From Carya illinoinensis (taxonomy: Eukaryota > Streptophyta > Magnoliopsida > Fagales > Juglandaceae), in contig NC_056766.1 of the NCBI RefSeq assembly GCF_018687715.1, positions 43,874,933 to 43,938,932 of the forward strand: 64,000 bases of DNA, read 5' to 3'. Both the position numbers and the translations under genes were made by a program. This document shows positions 22,506-34,659 of this stretch, one piece after another. Below the pieces are notes generated by a model. That model did no database searches. It had not been told where the DNA came from and saw only the letters and a list, made by a program, of their open reading frames with translations. How positions within the stretch are numbered: the first letter of the stretch is position 1; every line of letters starts with the position of its first letter.

Positions 22506-22968
22506 CTTGAAAACTTAGATTTAGTTAAGCATTCCAAATAAAAGTACTCATGTAAAAGTATAGTCGCCAATGCAACTACAAAATACATAAATATAAATAG
22601 AATAATTCAAATTCTATCTTATCCTTTCCTACCCATATCTTACACCAACTTGAAAACACAATCCAAAACCTTAAGTCTCATTAAAATCATGCAATAAAGT
22701 TTGCAAAAGTACAACCCTTAAAATTTGATCAAAACCTATGTACTAAAAGCCACAGAACCTAAAACCTCAAATCATATCCAAATCCTTTCTTACCATTTGT
22801 AGTCTTAAACTTGACATTGAGTCAACTTGCATACTCTTCAGAATCTGTCATCATAGTTACCATCAATATCATTCTTAAGTCAGTAGCATCTAAAACATCA
22901 AATGTCACAAACCTAAAACCTCAAATTTCCAAAAACACATTCCATAAAGTCTACAGAATCTAAAACTT

Positions 22969-22981
22969 GGCTCTAATACCA
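22969..22981 (-). other. Primer-binding site of element A
   Basis: TGGTATTAGAGCC on the minus strand, one change from the initiator-Met tRNA complement TGGTATCAGAGCC, placed just after the 3' end of the LTR and about 460 bp before gag. Confidence 0.7.
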
Positions 22982-24489
22982 ACTATAACATCTCGTACCC
23001 AAAGGGTCAAGGAGTTAGTTCTTGTTACCTGAAAATCATCTCCCAACAATACACATATATACTCCAAAGATCACAATGAAAGCAACTCCACAACTTGTAA
23101 AACTCCCTTAGTAAAATTATACATACTTCCACAAAAAAATAACATCACCGAAATCCTCCAACACATATAATAATAATAAAAAAGACTCCACAAGGTCTAA
23201 TAAAATCAGCATGTTTTCAACAAAACCAAACCAAGAAAAATGACAAAGTTTTCAAATTAAAACTCTTCAAACTCCTACTGTAATTATCCCACTGCACTAA
23301 ACTAGTCTCACCCACGCATTCTAACCTTGTTTACCAGCCGAAACATCAAGATCATCTGAAATATTGAAAGTCATCAAGATCATCTGAAATATTGGAAGTC
23401 ATTGGGTGAGTTATCGACAACTCAATAAACAGTGAACATATATTAGTGTGTAAACATGAGCCAGTAACAGAATGCAGAACAAAACATGTTATCAAAATAT
23501 CAGAGCGACAATTCATAAATATTTATATGCAAAGTCCTTTAGCATAGCATAACTAAGAATCATCATATCCAAACATATTTCATGTTTATATCCTGTGGTA
23601 GGATTATGCAAACCCCAGCATCCAATCCAGCAGAAACAGAATGTGAAATCTTCCCCTTATCATTCTTGAAGCCCCGAGTGTGCACACAAGAAATACCATA
23701 TAGAAAATCACTTTGTTTCTAAAGTGGGTGCACCAAAAATAGAGATGTTGGTACCAACATAATAACATAGGCCACAGTTTTACACCCGTGGTAAGGTCAC
23801 AACAAAAGACAGAAATAGAATGTCATGTCAAAGGTTTCTATATGCAATATCATATCATAATAGAGTATTGAACATATATAGATCATATTCTTATCATCCC
23901 TCATAAAACTTTCATATTTCATATTTGCTCTTGTTATACAGTTGAGAAACAAAGGGCCAAAAAAGCTCATGTTTACACCAATCATAACAAAAACTATTTT
24001 TCTTTTTCTTATTCGGATATAGTGAGTTATGCAGAAAAATGACCAAGGTGGTTTCCAATGTTCCATAACAAAATAGGAATAGTTTTCTATAAAAATCAAA
24101 CTCGGTCCATTTAGGCAAATTTGAGCATAGGAGTACCGCTTATCTGACTCTTGCTGAGAATTACCTAAGCCTTGAACTCAAACTCTAGCAATATCACAAC
24201 CTAACTAGAAAAGTATTCACTAACGTGTTAATAATCTACACAAGTGTAAATTCAATCTAACTAACAAAATCCCATAATTCCAAACTATATTTCAGCACAC
24301 ACAATTCTATCGTAATGTCTCAGTTTCTAATCATGACACAAGCTCAACCTCCACAACTCACTACACCAATATTTTGCCCAACCTCCTCAAATGCACTTAA
24401 ATAATCATCACACTCAAATCAAGTGAAACAACCACACTTTCAAGCCAACCAACTTACTCCCGACATGTCAAACAACCAATCAGCCCACA

Positions 24490-26932
24490 TGTGGCGCCCT
24501 TGATCCCCACATGCGAAAAAGTGAAAATTGTGACACTAGGAAGAGGACCACATGGGTCACGCATCCTAATCTTCAAGTGCTTAGTGTGTGTGCAACATGC
24601 AATTAAGTGTGCATTTAAAATAATCGCAGTGGAAAAATAAAGGGCATCCAACTAAGTATCAGAATTTTAAAATAGTACAACGAAATAAAAATCCTCAAAA
24701 AGGTTATACAGTCATCCGACAAAATAAATAAAAGGAAAATAGATAGCATAAGAGAAACAAATCCCAAAATCAACAAGCAACACCAACAAGTCACTCTTCC
24801 GGCAGAGTCACTCCCTCAGGCTCAAAATCTTCCTCCGCAACAAAGTCTACAGATAGGAATACCACAATGAGATTATGAAATCTCAGTAAGCAAGCAACCA
24901 AGCAACATCCAAGAGATTAAAACACATTAATACAACCAACATGTCCACAGCCACACAGTAAGACATGCAAGAACCAAATCCATCATTTTCCCTGAAAATG
25001 ACACATTTACCAAAGTCTTCCCTTGCAACAAAGTCTACAGATAGGAATACCACAGTGAGATCATGAAATCTCAGTAAGCAAGCAACCAAGCAACATCCAA
25101 GAGATTAAAACACATTAATACAACCAACATGTCCACAGCCACACAATAAGGCATGCAAGAACCAAATCTATCATTTTCCCTGAAAATGACACATTTACCA
25201 ACACGCCAAAAACCCATTTGGCCCAAAACATATCCATTTATTATGCATGCGCCATGGTCTCCCTTAGAGACCGTCCGCACATTTTGGCTCCCTTAATCAC
25301 ACCAAGGGTAACGACCGCACATGTAACTTTGTAACAAACAAAACCCAACTTTGCGCCCAGCACATTTGTGACCAAGCATCCACTAGCCCCCACCAATAGA
25401 GGGGCCACGAAATTGGCACGAGAGCATAACCATCTCATTTGATCCTATTGTTGCCCAACGACAACCCAGGGGATGTCCCTCAGTTTATTAAACTCTCAAG
25501 TGACCAGAGGAGCTCCACCGAGATAATATCCCATCTTGACTTAGGGTCGTGATGCTCACGCACCCTCAAAATATTACCAAGACACAAAAACCCAGTTTTC
25601 ATATCACACATGGCATAACACAGTACAATTAAATAAGCCAAACAAATATTAATAAAGTAAATATGCAGATGCATGCAGATAGGATATTGAATGACATGGC
25701 ATAACACATCAAACAATATACATAATTGCAAACAATCACAAACATAGATCCACAAGCCAACTACACACATAATCCCATCCTCCGTTTTTGGTTCAAGGCC
25801 CAAACCAACCTCAACCACAGTTTCAATTTTACAACGATCCGCCGAACCCACTAGACTGCAGAAAAATGTTAATGTAAAAATATTGTTTAAATCTCAAATA
25901 GGTTCATTGGGAGATTACTTACAACAGTGGAAAGGAAAATATGGAAGATCAAAGGTGTGCTAGATCACAGGTGACGCTAAAAGTGGCGGAGCAACGGCAA
26001 AGGCTAGCCGTGGGCTTCAAAACTTGAAAATAGAGGGGGAGGCTAAAGGGAAGCTTGAACTGAGCATGAAGGAGCTAATGGAGGTCGGTGGAGTTGGTGG
26101 TGGCGGCTAGAAGTCGTGGGTGGCATTGTACAGTGGTAGATCTAGCCTTTTGAGGGAGGGAGATCCATTTCTGGTTGGGTGCGTGATGGAGGAGAAGTGG
26201 CTGCCATAAGGGCTGGGTTCGTCGGAGGGAAGGGTTGCTGATGAAGGGAGGAGCTGTTGGTGGTGTAGGGTTGCGCCACGGTGGCATTAGGAACTTTGGA
26301 GAGGGGAATCCGTGGGTTCTTGCATGTGCGCGTGCGTTGGGAGAAGGTGGCTACGAGATGGAGGCTGAGTTCGACGGTGGAGGCTCGCCGACGTGAGGTG
26401 GTGGTGGTGGTGATGTGGTCAGTGACTAGCGGTGGCCGGGGGTGGAGCTGGGCTTAGCTAAAGGAGAGAATCGGGTGAGAAGGAGGAGGGGTTCCATTGG
26501 GCTGCAGGGGGAGGGAAGAGAGAGGGAAAAAGGAAAATGGGAATAAAAAAGATAGGGACTTGGGTAATTAATTTAGGCCCTTCATCCTAGGATTTTCAAT
26601 CTAATCTAACAGTGAGGATCAAAACACTTGTTTAACTAAAAAAATATAGCAACTTAGTAATAATAAAATAAAATAGTAAAATCCACAAATAAAATAATTT
26701 GAAATAAAGGGCAATTAAATAATAGACAAAAATTAATAACAAGAAAAAGCACATTAATATAAATTACACAACTTAGGCAGTGATAACGATAAAATACTAT
26801 AACCAAAATAATAATAACCAATTTAAAATAAAAGAACCAATAAGAAGATTTTTTTTTTTTTAATAAGTAGAATCAATAAGAATAATTAGCTAAATAAATA
26901 TTTAAAAACATGAAAAAATAAGGGATATCACA
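24490..26932 (-). repeat. 3' LTR of element B (2.44 kb)
   Basis: On the minus strand it starts TGTGATATCC at 26932 and ends near GGCGCCACA at 24490. The 25,930-26,540 part is purine-rich and gives false open frames. Compared with the 5' LTR it holds about 830 bp extra (roughly 24,565-25,390), including a tandem duplication. Confidence 0.82.
24828..25201. repeat. 188-bp tandem duplication inside the B LTR
   Basis: Two copies (about 24,828-25,013 and 25,016-25,201) offset by 188 bp, nearly identical through CAACAAAGTCTACAGATAGG to the ACATTTACCA block. Only this LTR carries it; the partner LTR lacks the whole region. Confidence 0.9.
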
Positions 26933-27119
26933 TCCTTCCCCCCTAAAAATAAAAAATTTTGTCCTTAAAATTGGCAAGGTCAAACATTAACGCTCAGGTA
27001 AGATATAAGATTTGACTTAGAACACTTGAGAAAAACATACCATCAATGACGCCCAAACAAAAAAAGGTATTGCTCTCTCATGTCTACATCTCTCTCCAAG
27101 AGAAATCTTGAACCAACTG

Positions 27120-30100
27120 ATCTCCCCATGACACCTTCACTAAAGGTATCGACTTGGATAATCTTTGCTCTTTCCAATCTACAATCTGTGTCAGTACAAC
27201 TTCATAGGTAAGGTTAGGCTGGAGTTGAATAATTTCTGGGTCGACAAAATGCGGCTCTGACTATCTTAAGCTCTTCTTCAATTATGATACATGGAAGACA
27301 TCATGAACCTCTCCAAAATAATCCGACAAGGCAATCCTATAAGGTACAGGCCCAACCTTCTCCAAAATCTGAAAAAGGGTGACATACCTCGGGCTAAGTT
27401 TCCCTTTCTTACCAAAATGCTTGACGCCTTTCATATGAGAGACTTTGAAGTATATCCAATCACCTTCCTCGAAAGACATGTCTCTTCTTCTTGTATCCGC
27501 ATAACTTTTCTGATGACTCTGAGTTGCCGCCATCTTGTCCCTTATAACTCGAATATGCTCTTTCATCTTGTAGTCGTATATTGAGAGAGAAATTACAAGA
27601 GATATTATTCATTGATCTTCTGACCTTATACATACTCCATACAAATGACACTAACACCCTCATATACACTAATTACAACCATACCCTCTACACCTCTTGA
27701 ACTAATTCAGGCCTAATTAGTTTGCTCTCACCGACTTCATCCCAACACAACGGTGATATGCACTTTCTCCCATCAAGAGCTTCATAAGGAGCCATCTGAA
27801 TGGATGCATGGAAGCTGTTGTTGTATGCGATTCTATAAGAGGCAAATGATTCTCTCAACTTCCCTTGAATTCCAAGACTGAAGCTCGCAACATATCCTAG
27901 AGAGTCTGAATCGCGCGTTCTAATTGGCCGTCGGTTTGAGGGTGATAAGCACTGCTAAACTTCAATTTGGTGCCCAAGGTTGCCTGCAAACTCTTCCAAA
28001 AATGAGACGTGAACCGCGGGTCCTGATCCGACACTATGCTCTTGGGTATCTCAGGTAGACGTACTATCTCTTTGACATACGAGTCAACTTTCACAAAATG
28101 TTGGTATTAGTGATAGGTAGGAAATGGGCACTCTTGGTCAATTGAACATTAATCACTCATATCGAGTTCTTTCCACTAGAAGTCCTTGACAAACCCACTA
28201 CTAAATCCATAGCAATATCGTCCCACTTCCACTCAGAAATAAAGAGGGGTTGAAGTTTACCAGCGGGCCTTTGATGCTCAGCTTTAACTTGACGGCATGT
28301 GTTATATCTCTCAACGAACATAGCAATGTCCTTCTTCATCCCTTCCCACCAAAAACTTCTCTTTAAGTCTTGGTATATTTTCGTGCTTTCGGGGTGAACC
28401 GAATAAGGGGTTGCATGAGCCTCAACCAAAACCCGCTCCTTAAACTTTGAATTTTGAGGAATCACCCTATGATTTCAGAACTAGAGAATACCATCTTCAT
28501 CCAAACTGAAATGGGCGGGTCTTCTAGACTTCCTAACTCTCTTCCTGATATCTAACAACTTCGGGTGCCTTTTCTGGAGAGTCTTCAATTCCTTAGAATC
28601 AACAACTCAGACATCAAGAATCGAAGCTAACACCTCTTCTTGCTGTGAACTCTCAACAAGAAGTCTTCTCATCCCATAGAGGAGAGAGTCCAACCCTGAC
28701 AACTTGGCCTCATCCATCAAATGAGACTTCCAACTCAGTGCATCTGCAACTTGATTCGCCTTCCTTGAATGATACTTGATCTCGTACTGATAATCGCTGA
28801 TCAACTCTAACTATTGTCTCTGTCTCATATTAAGGTTCTTCTGAAAAAACAGATGCGTCAATCTCTTATGGTCAGTGTAGACTTCGCAAACTTCTTCATA
28901 CAAATAATCCTGCCAAATCTTAAGGGCAAAGATCACACCTGCCAGTTCCAAGTCATGCGTGGGATAGTTCTTGTCATGATCCTTTAATTGATGGGAAGCA
29001 TAAGCAACAACTCACCTGCATAAGAATACATCCTAAACCAAACTTGGATGCATCACTAAAAACCACAAACAGCTTGTGCAGCTCAGGAAGTGCCAAAACG
29101 GGCGTAGTAGTCAATCTCTTTTTCAACTCTTGGAAACTTTCTCACACTTGTCAGTCCAAACAAACTTAGCATTTTTCCTAGTCAAAGCAATGAGGGGTCC
29201 AGACAATCGAGAAAATCCTTCCACAAATCTTCAATAGTACCCGCCAAGTCCTAAGAAACTACGAATCTCACACATAAATGAAGAGCGCGGCCATGCCAAA
29301 ATAGCTTCTACTTTGCTAGGATCTATTACTACACCATCCAGGGAAATGACATATTCAAGAAATCTGACTTCTTCTAACCAAAACTCGCACTTGCTGAGCT
29401 TCACGTATAGCTAATGATCTCTCAACTTTCCCAAAACTAGTCGAAGGTGACAAGCATGCTCCTCCCAATCCCGAGAATACATCAAAATGTCTTCGATGAA
29501 GACCACCACAAATGAATCCAGATAAGGTCAAAACACCCAATTCATCATGTCTATGAAGGCTGCAGGGGTATTAGCTAGTCCAAAATGCATCACTTTGAAC
29601 TCGTAATGTCCATACCTTGACCTAAAGGCAGTCTTGGCTATATCCTTATCTTTTATTCTCAACTGATAGTACCCCAACCTCAAATCAATCTTTGAGAAGG
29701 TAGTTGACCCTTGAAGCTGATCAAACAAATCATCAATCCAAGAGAGTGAATACTTATTCTTGATGGTCACCTTGTTGAGCTCTCAATAATCAATACCCAT
29801 TCTAAGGGTACCATCCTTCTTGACAACAGCACTAGCACTCCACAAGGCAAAGTACTAAGTTGAATAAACCCCTTATCTACCAGCTCTTACAATTGAGTTT
29901 TCAACTCCTTAAACTCAGTCAGTGCCATGTGGTAAGGAGCCTTATGCACTGGTGCCGCTTTGGGTTCCAAATCAATGGTGAACTCCAACTCGCGAATAAG
30001 AGGCAAACCGGACAAATCATCCGCAAACACATCAAGGAACTCTTCCACAACTGGTATATCCACTATGGACTTCTTCATAGATGGCATAGGCACCACTTGA

Positions 30101-30656
30101 ACCAAAAAGGTGTCCGCCCCACTAGCTTATTCTTTCTTCGCTTGAATTGCAGATATGACTGTAGGTCTCGTCTTCAGCTTACTTCCCACAAAATCCAAAT
30201 AGGCTCCTCCAGGGAGTTGAAAACTGACTACTCGACTTAGACAATTGATACTAGCAGAATGCCGATACAACCAATCCATTCCAAGAATAATGTCGAACCC
30301 AAGTAACTTGAACACAATCAGCTCTGCATCAAGTGTCCTCCCACCAAAATCCAAAGGAAAACCTCATGCGACTTTTGAGCACCACACAGTCTCACCATTA
30401 GGTAGTGCCACTACCAAATATTGTGGTAAGGGTTCCGTGGCTAGATTACACATTCGTGCAAAAGTGGCAGACACAAATGACTAAGATGCACCCGAATCAA
30501 ACAAAGTGCAAGCATAAAACTCATACAAATGAATCCTACCCGATGCAAACATAACTACTAATGAAATCCAAAGGTCAAACCACACAAGGCATCAATTCCA
30601 AAAGATTGAATTAAATCCAAACTTGTAGTGACTCCTGCGTCCTGAGTCTCTAGAGC
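27120..30656 (-). pseudogene. Element B pol polyprotein, frame-broken
   Basis: In order on the minus strand: protease with LFDSGA (about 30,500) and IILGMDWL (about 30,280); a reverse transcriptase start block PLIRELEFTIDLEP and KAPYHMALTEFKELK (about 29,890-30,020); RT core [20 protein letters not shown] and [11 protein letters not shown] (29,528-29,770); RNase H tail YHSRKANQVADALS (about 28,750); integrase zinc-finger block (28,157-28,465) and core [12 protein letters not shown] with [14 protein letters not shown] (27,897-28,060); GPY/F-like module (27,282-27,566) and chromodomain (about 27,130-27,245). Many frameshifts and stops separate these, so it cannot supply enzyme functions. Confidence 0.9.
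27583..27690. mobile_element. Short LTR-like insertion in element B integrase
   Basis: About 105 bp interrupts the integrase frame between GESKLIRPELVQEV and MKEHIRVIRDKM, two blocks that are normally close. On the minus strand it reads like the 3' part of a small copia LTR (ATAATATCTCTTGTAATTTC). Ends are approximate. Confidence 0.35.
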
Positions 30657-31697
30657 CTAGTGGTCAACATCGCCGAGGGTCACCGCATAAACCCGAGCTT
30701 GCACTACTTGCCTCTGGTTGGCCCTACCACCACGTCGGCCTCCACGGTTCACCTGAGCTGGGTTAGGGCACTCGCGAGCAAAGTGCCCTGACTGACCGCA
30801 TCTATAACACTGAGTCCCACCCTGTCGGCACTCGCCTATGTGGGCTCTGTTACATCTACCGCAGACTGGGGCTCGGCCTCCCATACGAAGTCCAGTAGAT
30901 GCCTGTAGTCGGGCCCCAGTCCTTAATACAAACTTATGTGGCAAGTTGGAACTGCTCCCTTCTCCAGCAAAGTTCTGCCTCTTATGACCCAGAGGGGAGC
31001 CTACCTCAACATTGTGTTCCCTCTCAGCAATAGAGGCCACCTCGACCAACCTCTGAAAGCTCTGGATTTGCAGGCAAGCGACCTGCTGGCGGATCTGTTG
31101 GCGTAGCCCTTCCTGAAAACGTTCGGCTTGCATCTCTTCGGTGGCGATGAGATGGATTGCAAATTTCCCGAGCTCCATAAACTTTTGGGCATATTGTTCA
31201 ACGGTCATGTCCCCTTGGACCAAGTTGTTGAATTCTCGCGCCTTCTGTCGCCTCACAAAAATAGGAAAGAAACGGTCGTCAAACTCTTTCATGAAGCGCA
31301 ACCAAGACACAGCTGCGAATGATCCCAACTCCATCTCTAGGAGTTCCCGCTTGGTCTTCCACCAATCAGCCGCTTCACCTTGCAACAAATAACTTGCATA
31401 TAGCACTTTCTCGGCCTCTGTACAACCGAAAACCTCGAATGTCCTTTCAAGATCTCTAATCCATCTCCTAGCCTGAAGTGGATCTTCTTCTCCCGAGAAA
31501 GTAAGGGTCCAATGCACTAAAAATTGCTCATAGGTGCACCCGACTTGTACCTCCCTACGCTGCTCTCCCTGCGGCTGCTGAAAGTTCTGTTGGAGGAACT
31601 CTGTCAGTCGATTTAATTCCCTAGCCACGGCGTAGAACCCGTTACCTCGCGGCAAATCATCCTCAGGTCCACCTTGCGGCATTCTTGGTCGTACCAT
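30657..31697 (-). CDS. Element B gag, open frame
   Basis: A 346-residue open frame starting at 31697, 155 bp after the primer-binding site. It has the Ty3/gypsy gag (retrotrans_gag) region around ADWWKTKRELL, FDDRFFP and FNNLVQGDMTVEQYAQKF, then a Cys/His cluster (C-G-R-C-N-R-A-H-I-G-E-C) and a CCHC knuckle (C-Y-R-C-G-Q-S-G-H-F-A-R-E-C). Gag packages element RNA in particles. The frame ends with TAG at 30659-30657 after TLGDVDH; translation would otherwise continue in frame for about 33 codons of protease-linker-like sequence (ALETQDAGV), so the stop probably truncates an originally fused gag-pol frame. Confidence 0.88.
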   Translation of the reverse strand: MVRPRMPQGGPEDDLPRGNGFYAVARELNRLTEFLQQNFQQPQGEQRREVQVGCTYEQFLVHWTLTFSGEEDPLQARRWIRDLERTFEVFGCTEAEKVLYASYLLQGEAADWWKTKRELLEMELGSFAAVSWLRFMKEFDDRFFPIFVRRQKAREFNNLVQGDMTVEQYAQKFMELGKFAIHLIATEEMQAERFQEGLRQQIRQQVACLQIQSFQRLVEVASIAEREHNVEVGSPLGHKRQNFAGEGSSSNLPHKFVLRTGARLQASTGLRMGGRAPVCGRCNRAHIGECRQGGTQCYRCGQSGHFARECPNPAQVNRGGRRGGRANQRQVVQARVYAVTLGDVDH

Positions 31698-31849
31698 CTT
31701 CCTGCCATAGCATAACCATTAACCCCACTTTTCAACTCAAACAAAACAAAACAAAATAAAACATAATAAAGTAACATAAAATAAAATGATTTCAAATTAA
31801 AGCTTTAAAAAAAATAGTACTGCACCTACGAGACATGTGGTTTTACTAA

Positions 31850-31871
31850 GAGCCGAACTGCTCTGATACCA
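31850..31871 (-). other. Primer-binding site of element B
   Basis: TGGTATCAGAGCAGTTCGG on the minus strand, complementary at its start to the 3' end of initiator-Met tRNA, located a few bases after the 5' LTR. Confidence 0.82.
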
Positions 31872-31873
31872 CC

Positions 31874-33453
31874 TATGGTGTGGAAGTTGTGACATCAGGA
31901 TGAGGACCGCACGAGTCATGCACCCCACCAGCAGAAGGGCCATAGAATCGGCACAAGAGTATAATCATCTCATCCGATCCTACGACAACCCAGGGTATGA
32001 CACTCAATTTATTACTCTCCCAAGTGACCAGGGAGCTCCACCGAGATAATGCGTCATCTCGGTTTGGGGTCGTGATACACACGCACTCTCAAAATATTAC
32101 CAAGACACGAAAACCAAATTTTCATATCACACATGGCATAACACAGCACAATTAAATAAGCCAAACAAATATTAATAAAGTAAATATGCAAATGCATGCT
32201 GACAGTATATTGGATGACATGGCATAACACACATTAGACAATATACATCATCGCAAACAGTCACAAACACAGTTTCCACAAGCCAACTACACGCGTAATC
32301 TCATCCTCTGTTTTTGGCCCAAGGCCCAAACCAACCTCAACCACAGTTTCAATTTTACAATGATCCACTGGGCCTAAGGCCCAGCCCAACCAACCAGACT
32401 ACAGAAAAACGTTAATGTAAAAATATTGTTTAAATCTCAAATAGGTTCATTGGAAGATTACTTACAACAGTGGAAAGGAAAATATGAAAGATCAAAGGTG
32501 TGCTAGTTCATGGGGTGACGCCAAAAGTGGCGGAGCAGAACCGGAGCAATGGTTTCCAAAGGCTAGCTGTGGGCTTCAAAACTGGAAAATAGAGGGAGAA
32601 GCTGAAGGGAAGCTTGGGCTGAGCATGGAGGAGCTAAGGGAGGTTGGTGGAGTTGGTGGTGGCGGCTGGAGGCCGTGGGTGGCAGCGCACGGTGGTAGAT
32701 CTAGCCTTGAGAGGGGGGGAACCCATTTCGGGTTGGGTGCATGATGGAGGAGAAGGGGCTGCCATGAGGACTGGGTTTGGTGGAGGGAAGGGTCACTAGC
32801 AAAGGGCGGAGCTGCTGGTGGTGTGGGGCTGTGCCATGGGGGCGCTAGGAGCTGTGGAGAGGGGAACCCGTGGGTTCTTGCGTGCGTTCATGCATGTGTA
32901 AGAGAAGGTGCCTGCGAGATGGAGGCTCGGCTCGGCTCGACGGTGGGGGCTCGCCGGCATGAGGTGGTGGTGGTGATGTGGTCAATGACCAGCGGTGGCC
33001 TGTGGTGGAGCTAGGCTAAGCTAAGGGAGAGAATCGGGTGAGAAGGAGGAGGGGTTCCATCAGGCTGCATGGGGACGGAAGAGAGAGAGGGAAAAAGGGA
33101 AATGAGGAAAAAAAAGATAGGGGCTTGGGTAATTAATCTAAGCCCTTCATCTTACGGTTCCCAATCTAATCTAACGGTGAGGATTAAAACACTTGTTTAA
33201 CTAAAAAAAAATACAGCAACTTAGTAATAATAAAATAAAATAGTAAAACCCAAAAATAAAATAATTTGAAATAAATTAAATAATAGACAAAAATTAATAA
33301 CAAGAAAAAGTACATTAAAATAAATTACACAATTTAGGCATTGATAATGATAAAGTACTGTAACCAAAATAATAATAACCACTTTAAAATTCTTACTAAT
33401 AAGAATAATTAGCAAAATAAATATTTAAAAATACGAGGAAATAAGGGATCACA
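31874..33453 (-). repeat. 5' LTR of element B (1.58 kb, internally deleted)
   Basis: On the minus strand it starts TGTGATCCC at 33453 and ends near CCATA before the primer-binding site. It aligns with the 3' LTR except for a missing segment of about 830 bp; the join is at about 31,920, between GTCATGCACC and CACCAGCAGAAGG. Confidence 0.8.
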
Positions 33454-34659
33454 AGTGACATATAAAGTAATCAAACGGCCAAAAAACAACATATTAAGCA
33501 AGCAATCAGCCAGCCCAAACAACCACACATCAACCCCAAACGGCCACACTTCAACCCAAACAGCCACATACATCATCCCAGACAGCCACACACATCAACC
33601 CAAACAGTGTCCACACTTCGACCCAACTCTACAATTTCCAACACCCAAACAGAGACAGCGTAATCTTCTACTAGGTACCAATGTACAAATCACGTAAATA
33701 ACAACATAAAGATGATACTAATGCTCGATTATCTTACCCAAATTTCGTGCGGTGGATTCTCAATATCGGTGGCGAGAAGACGCTGTCAAGGACTGATTTC
33801 AATGCCCTGTGATACAAGGCAGTGACGTTAAAACCTAATTTAAACAGTGGGTAATACCCGACGGAAAGGACAATTATCGAACGGGGTTGATCAACCGAGA
33901 CATACCTTGCAGGTGAGAGGATGTCTCTGGTGACCCTTAGTCCGTCGCAGTTCAAACCAAAGAAAGAGTGTGTGTCTGCGTGAGTGAGGACCCGAGGGGT
34001 TAGAGAGAGGGCATTGTGTGACAGAGGAAATAAATCAAATGGGGAAACGGACTACCAACAGAGACAGCAAAGAGACTTACCGGCGTGGAGCTCGTGCATA
34101 GAGGAGTGGGCAAAACAGAAAGGCGTCGGCAACGAACCCACCGTGGCGTAACTACACCGAATTTGACAAGGATATATTAAGTCTCAGAGCAGAGGAATAT
34201 CCCGAGAGAGAGAGAGCTACCGAAATCCAATGACAACCGACAAAAATCGCAACACCAAATGAAACCGCAGGGGAGGGAGAGAGATGGAGCAACTGTTGGG
34301 AGAGAGAGAGTGAGCACCTGTGGATTAAGTGAGAGAGAGAGAGAGATGGAGGGGGCGTACGAAGGCTTACCTGCGTGACGAAGGCAGCCGAACAACAGGA
34401 GGCCCATGAAGCCCAACCCAAATTAATTGGGTTCATAACAGATTGAGCGATCTGCAAGAGAAAATTCTTGAGGGAGTCGAAAAATCGAAGTGGCACTGGG
34501 AGAGACCGAGAGAGTAACTTTGAGAGAGTCTGAAAAGGAAATCGTGGGGGGGTGGGGGTAAAAGAAGAAAACTCATCCAACGGCGTCATTCTGAAAGCAA
34601 CTGCCTCATCGCGGGCCTGGGCATGGGCTTGGGCCTAGGTGTAGCAATGCATACCTTTC

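Larger units (their letters stand above)
24490..33453 (-). mobile_element. Ty3/gypsy chromovirus B (Tekay-like), full structure, dead
   Basis: Both LTRs are present: 5' LTR 31,874-33,453 and 3' LTR 24,490-26,932. A primer-binding site complementary to initiator-Met tRNA (31,850-31,871) and a polypurine tract (GGGGGGAAGGA, 26,933-26,943) flank gag and pol. The integrase ends in a GPY/F-like module and a chromodomain, which places it among chromoviruses, and its motifs resemble the Tekay/Del lineage. Pol is broken in many places. The LTRs differ greatly in length (1.58 versus 2.44 kb). I found no matching 5-bp duplication at the outer ends. It lies within an LTR of element A. Confidence 0.88.
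22988..34646 (-). mobile_element. Family A LTR, split by element B
   Basis: Two parts, 22988-24489 and 33454-34646, appear to be one LTR of about 2.7 kb. On the minus strand it begins near 34646 with TGCTACACCTAGGCCC, similar to the intact family start TGTAACACCCCAGGCCC at 55,049. It ends near 22,988 with GGTACGAGATGTTATA next to the primer-binding site. Internal blocks such as TTGGTACCAAC and GAGTTATC.ACAACTCA recur in the copies at about 52,735 and 59,700. The 33,960-34,560 part is rich in GAGA runs, which explains long spurious open frames there. Element B occupies the middle. Confidence 0.65.

Noticed and set aside
23797..24118. Overlapping Phe/Ile/Tyr-rich open frames on minus
   Set aside because: They lie in an AT-rich part of the family A LTR and show no domain.
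34152..34589. 145-residue Ser/Leu-rich open frame
   Set aside because: Produced by GAGA runs in the family A LTR; no motif, no splice signals.
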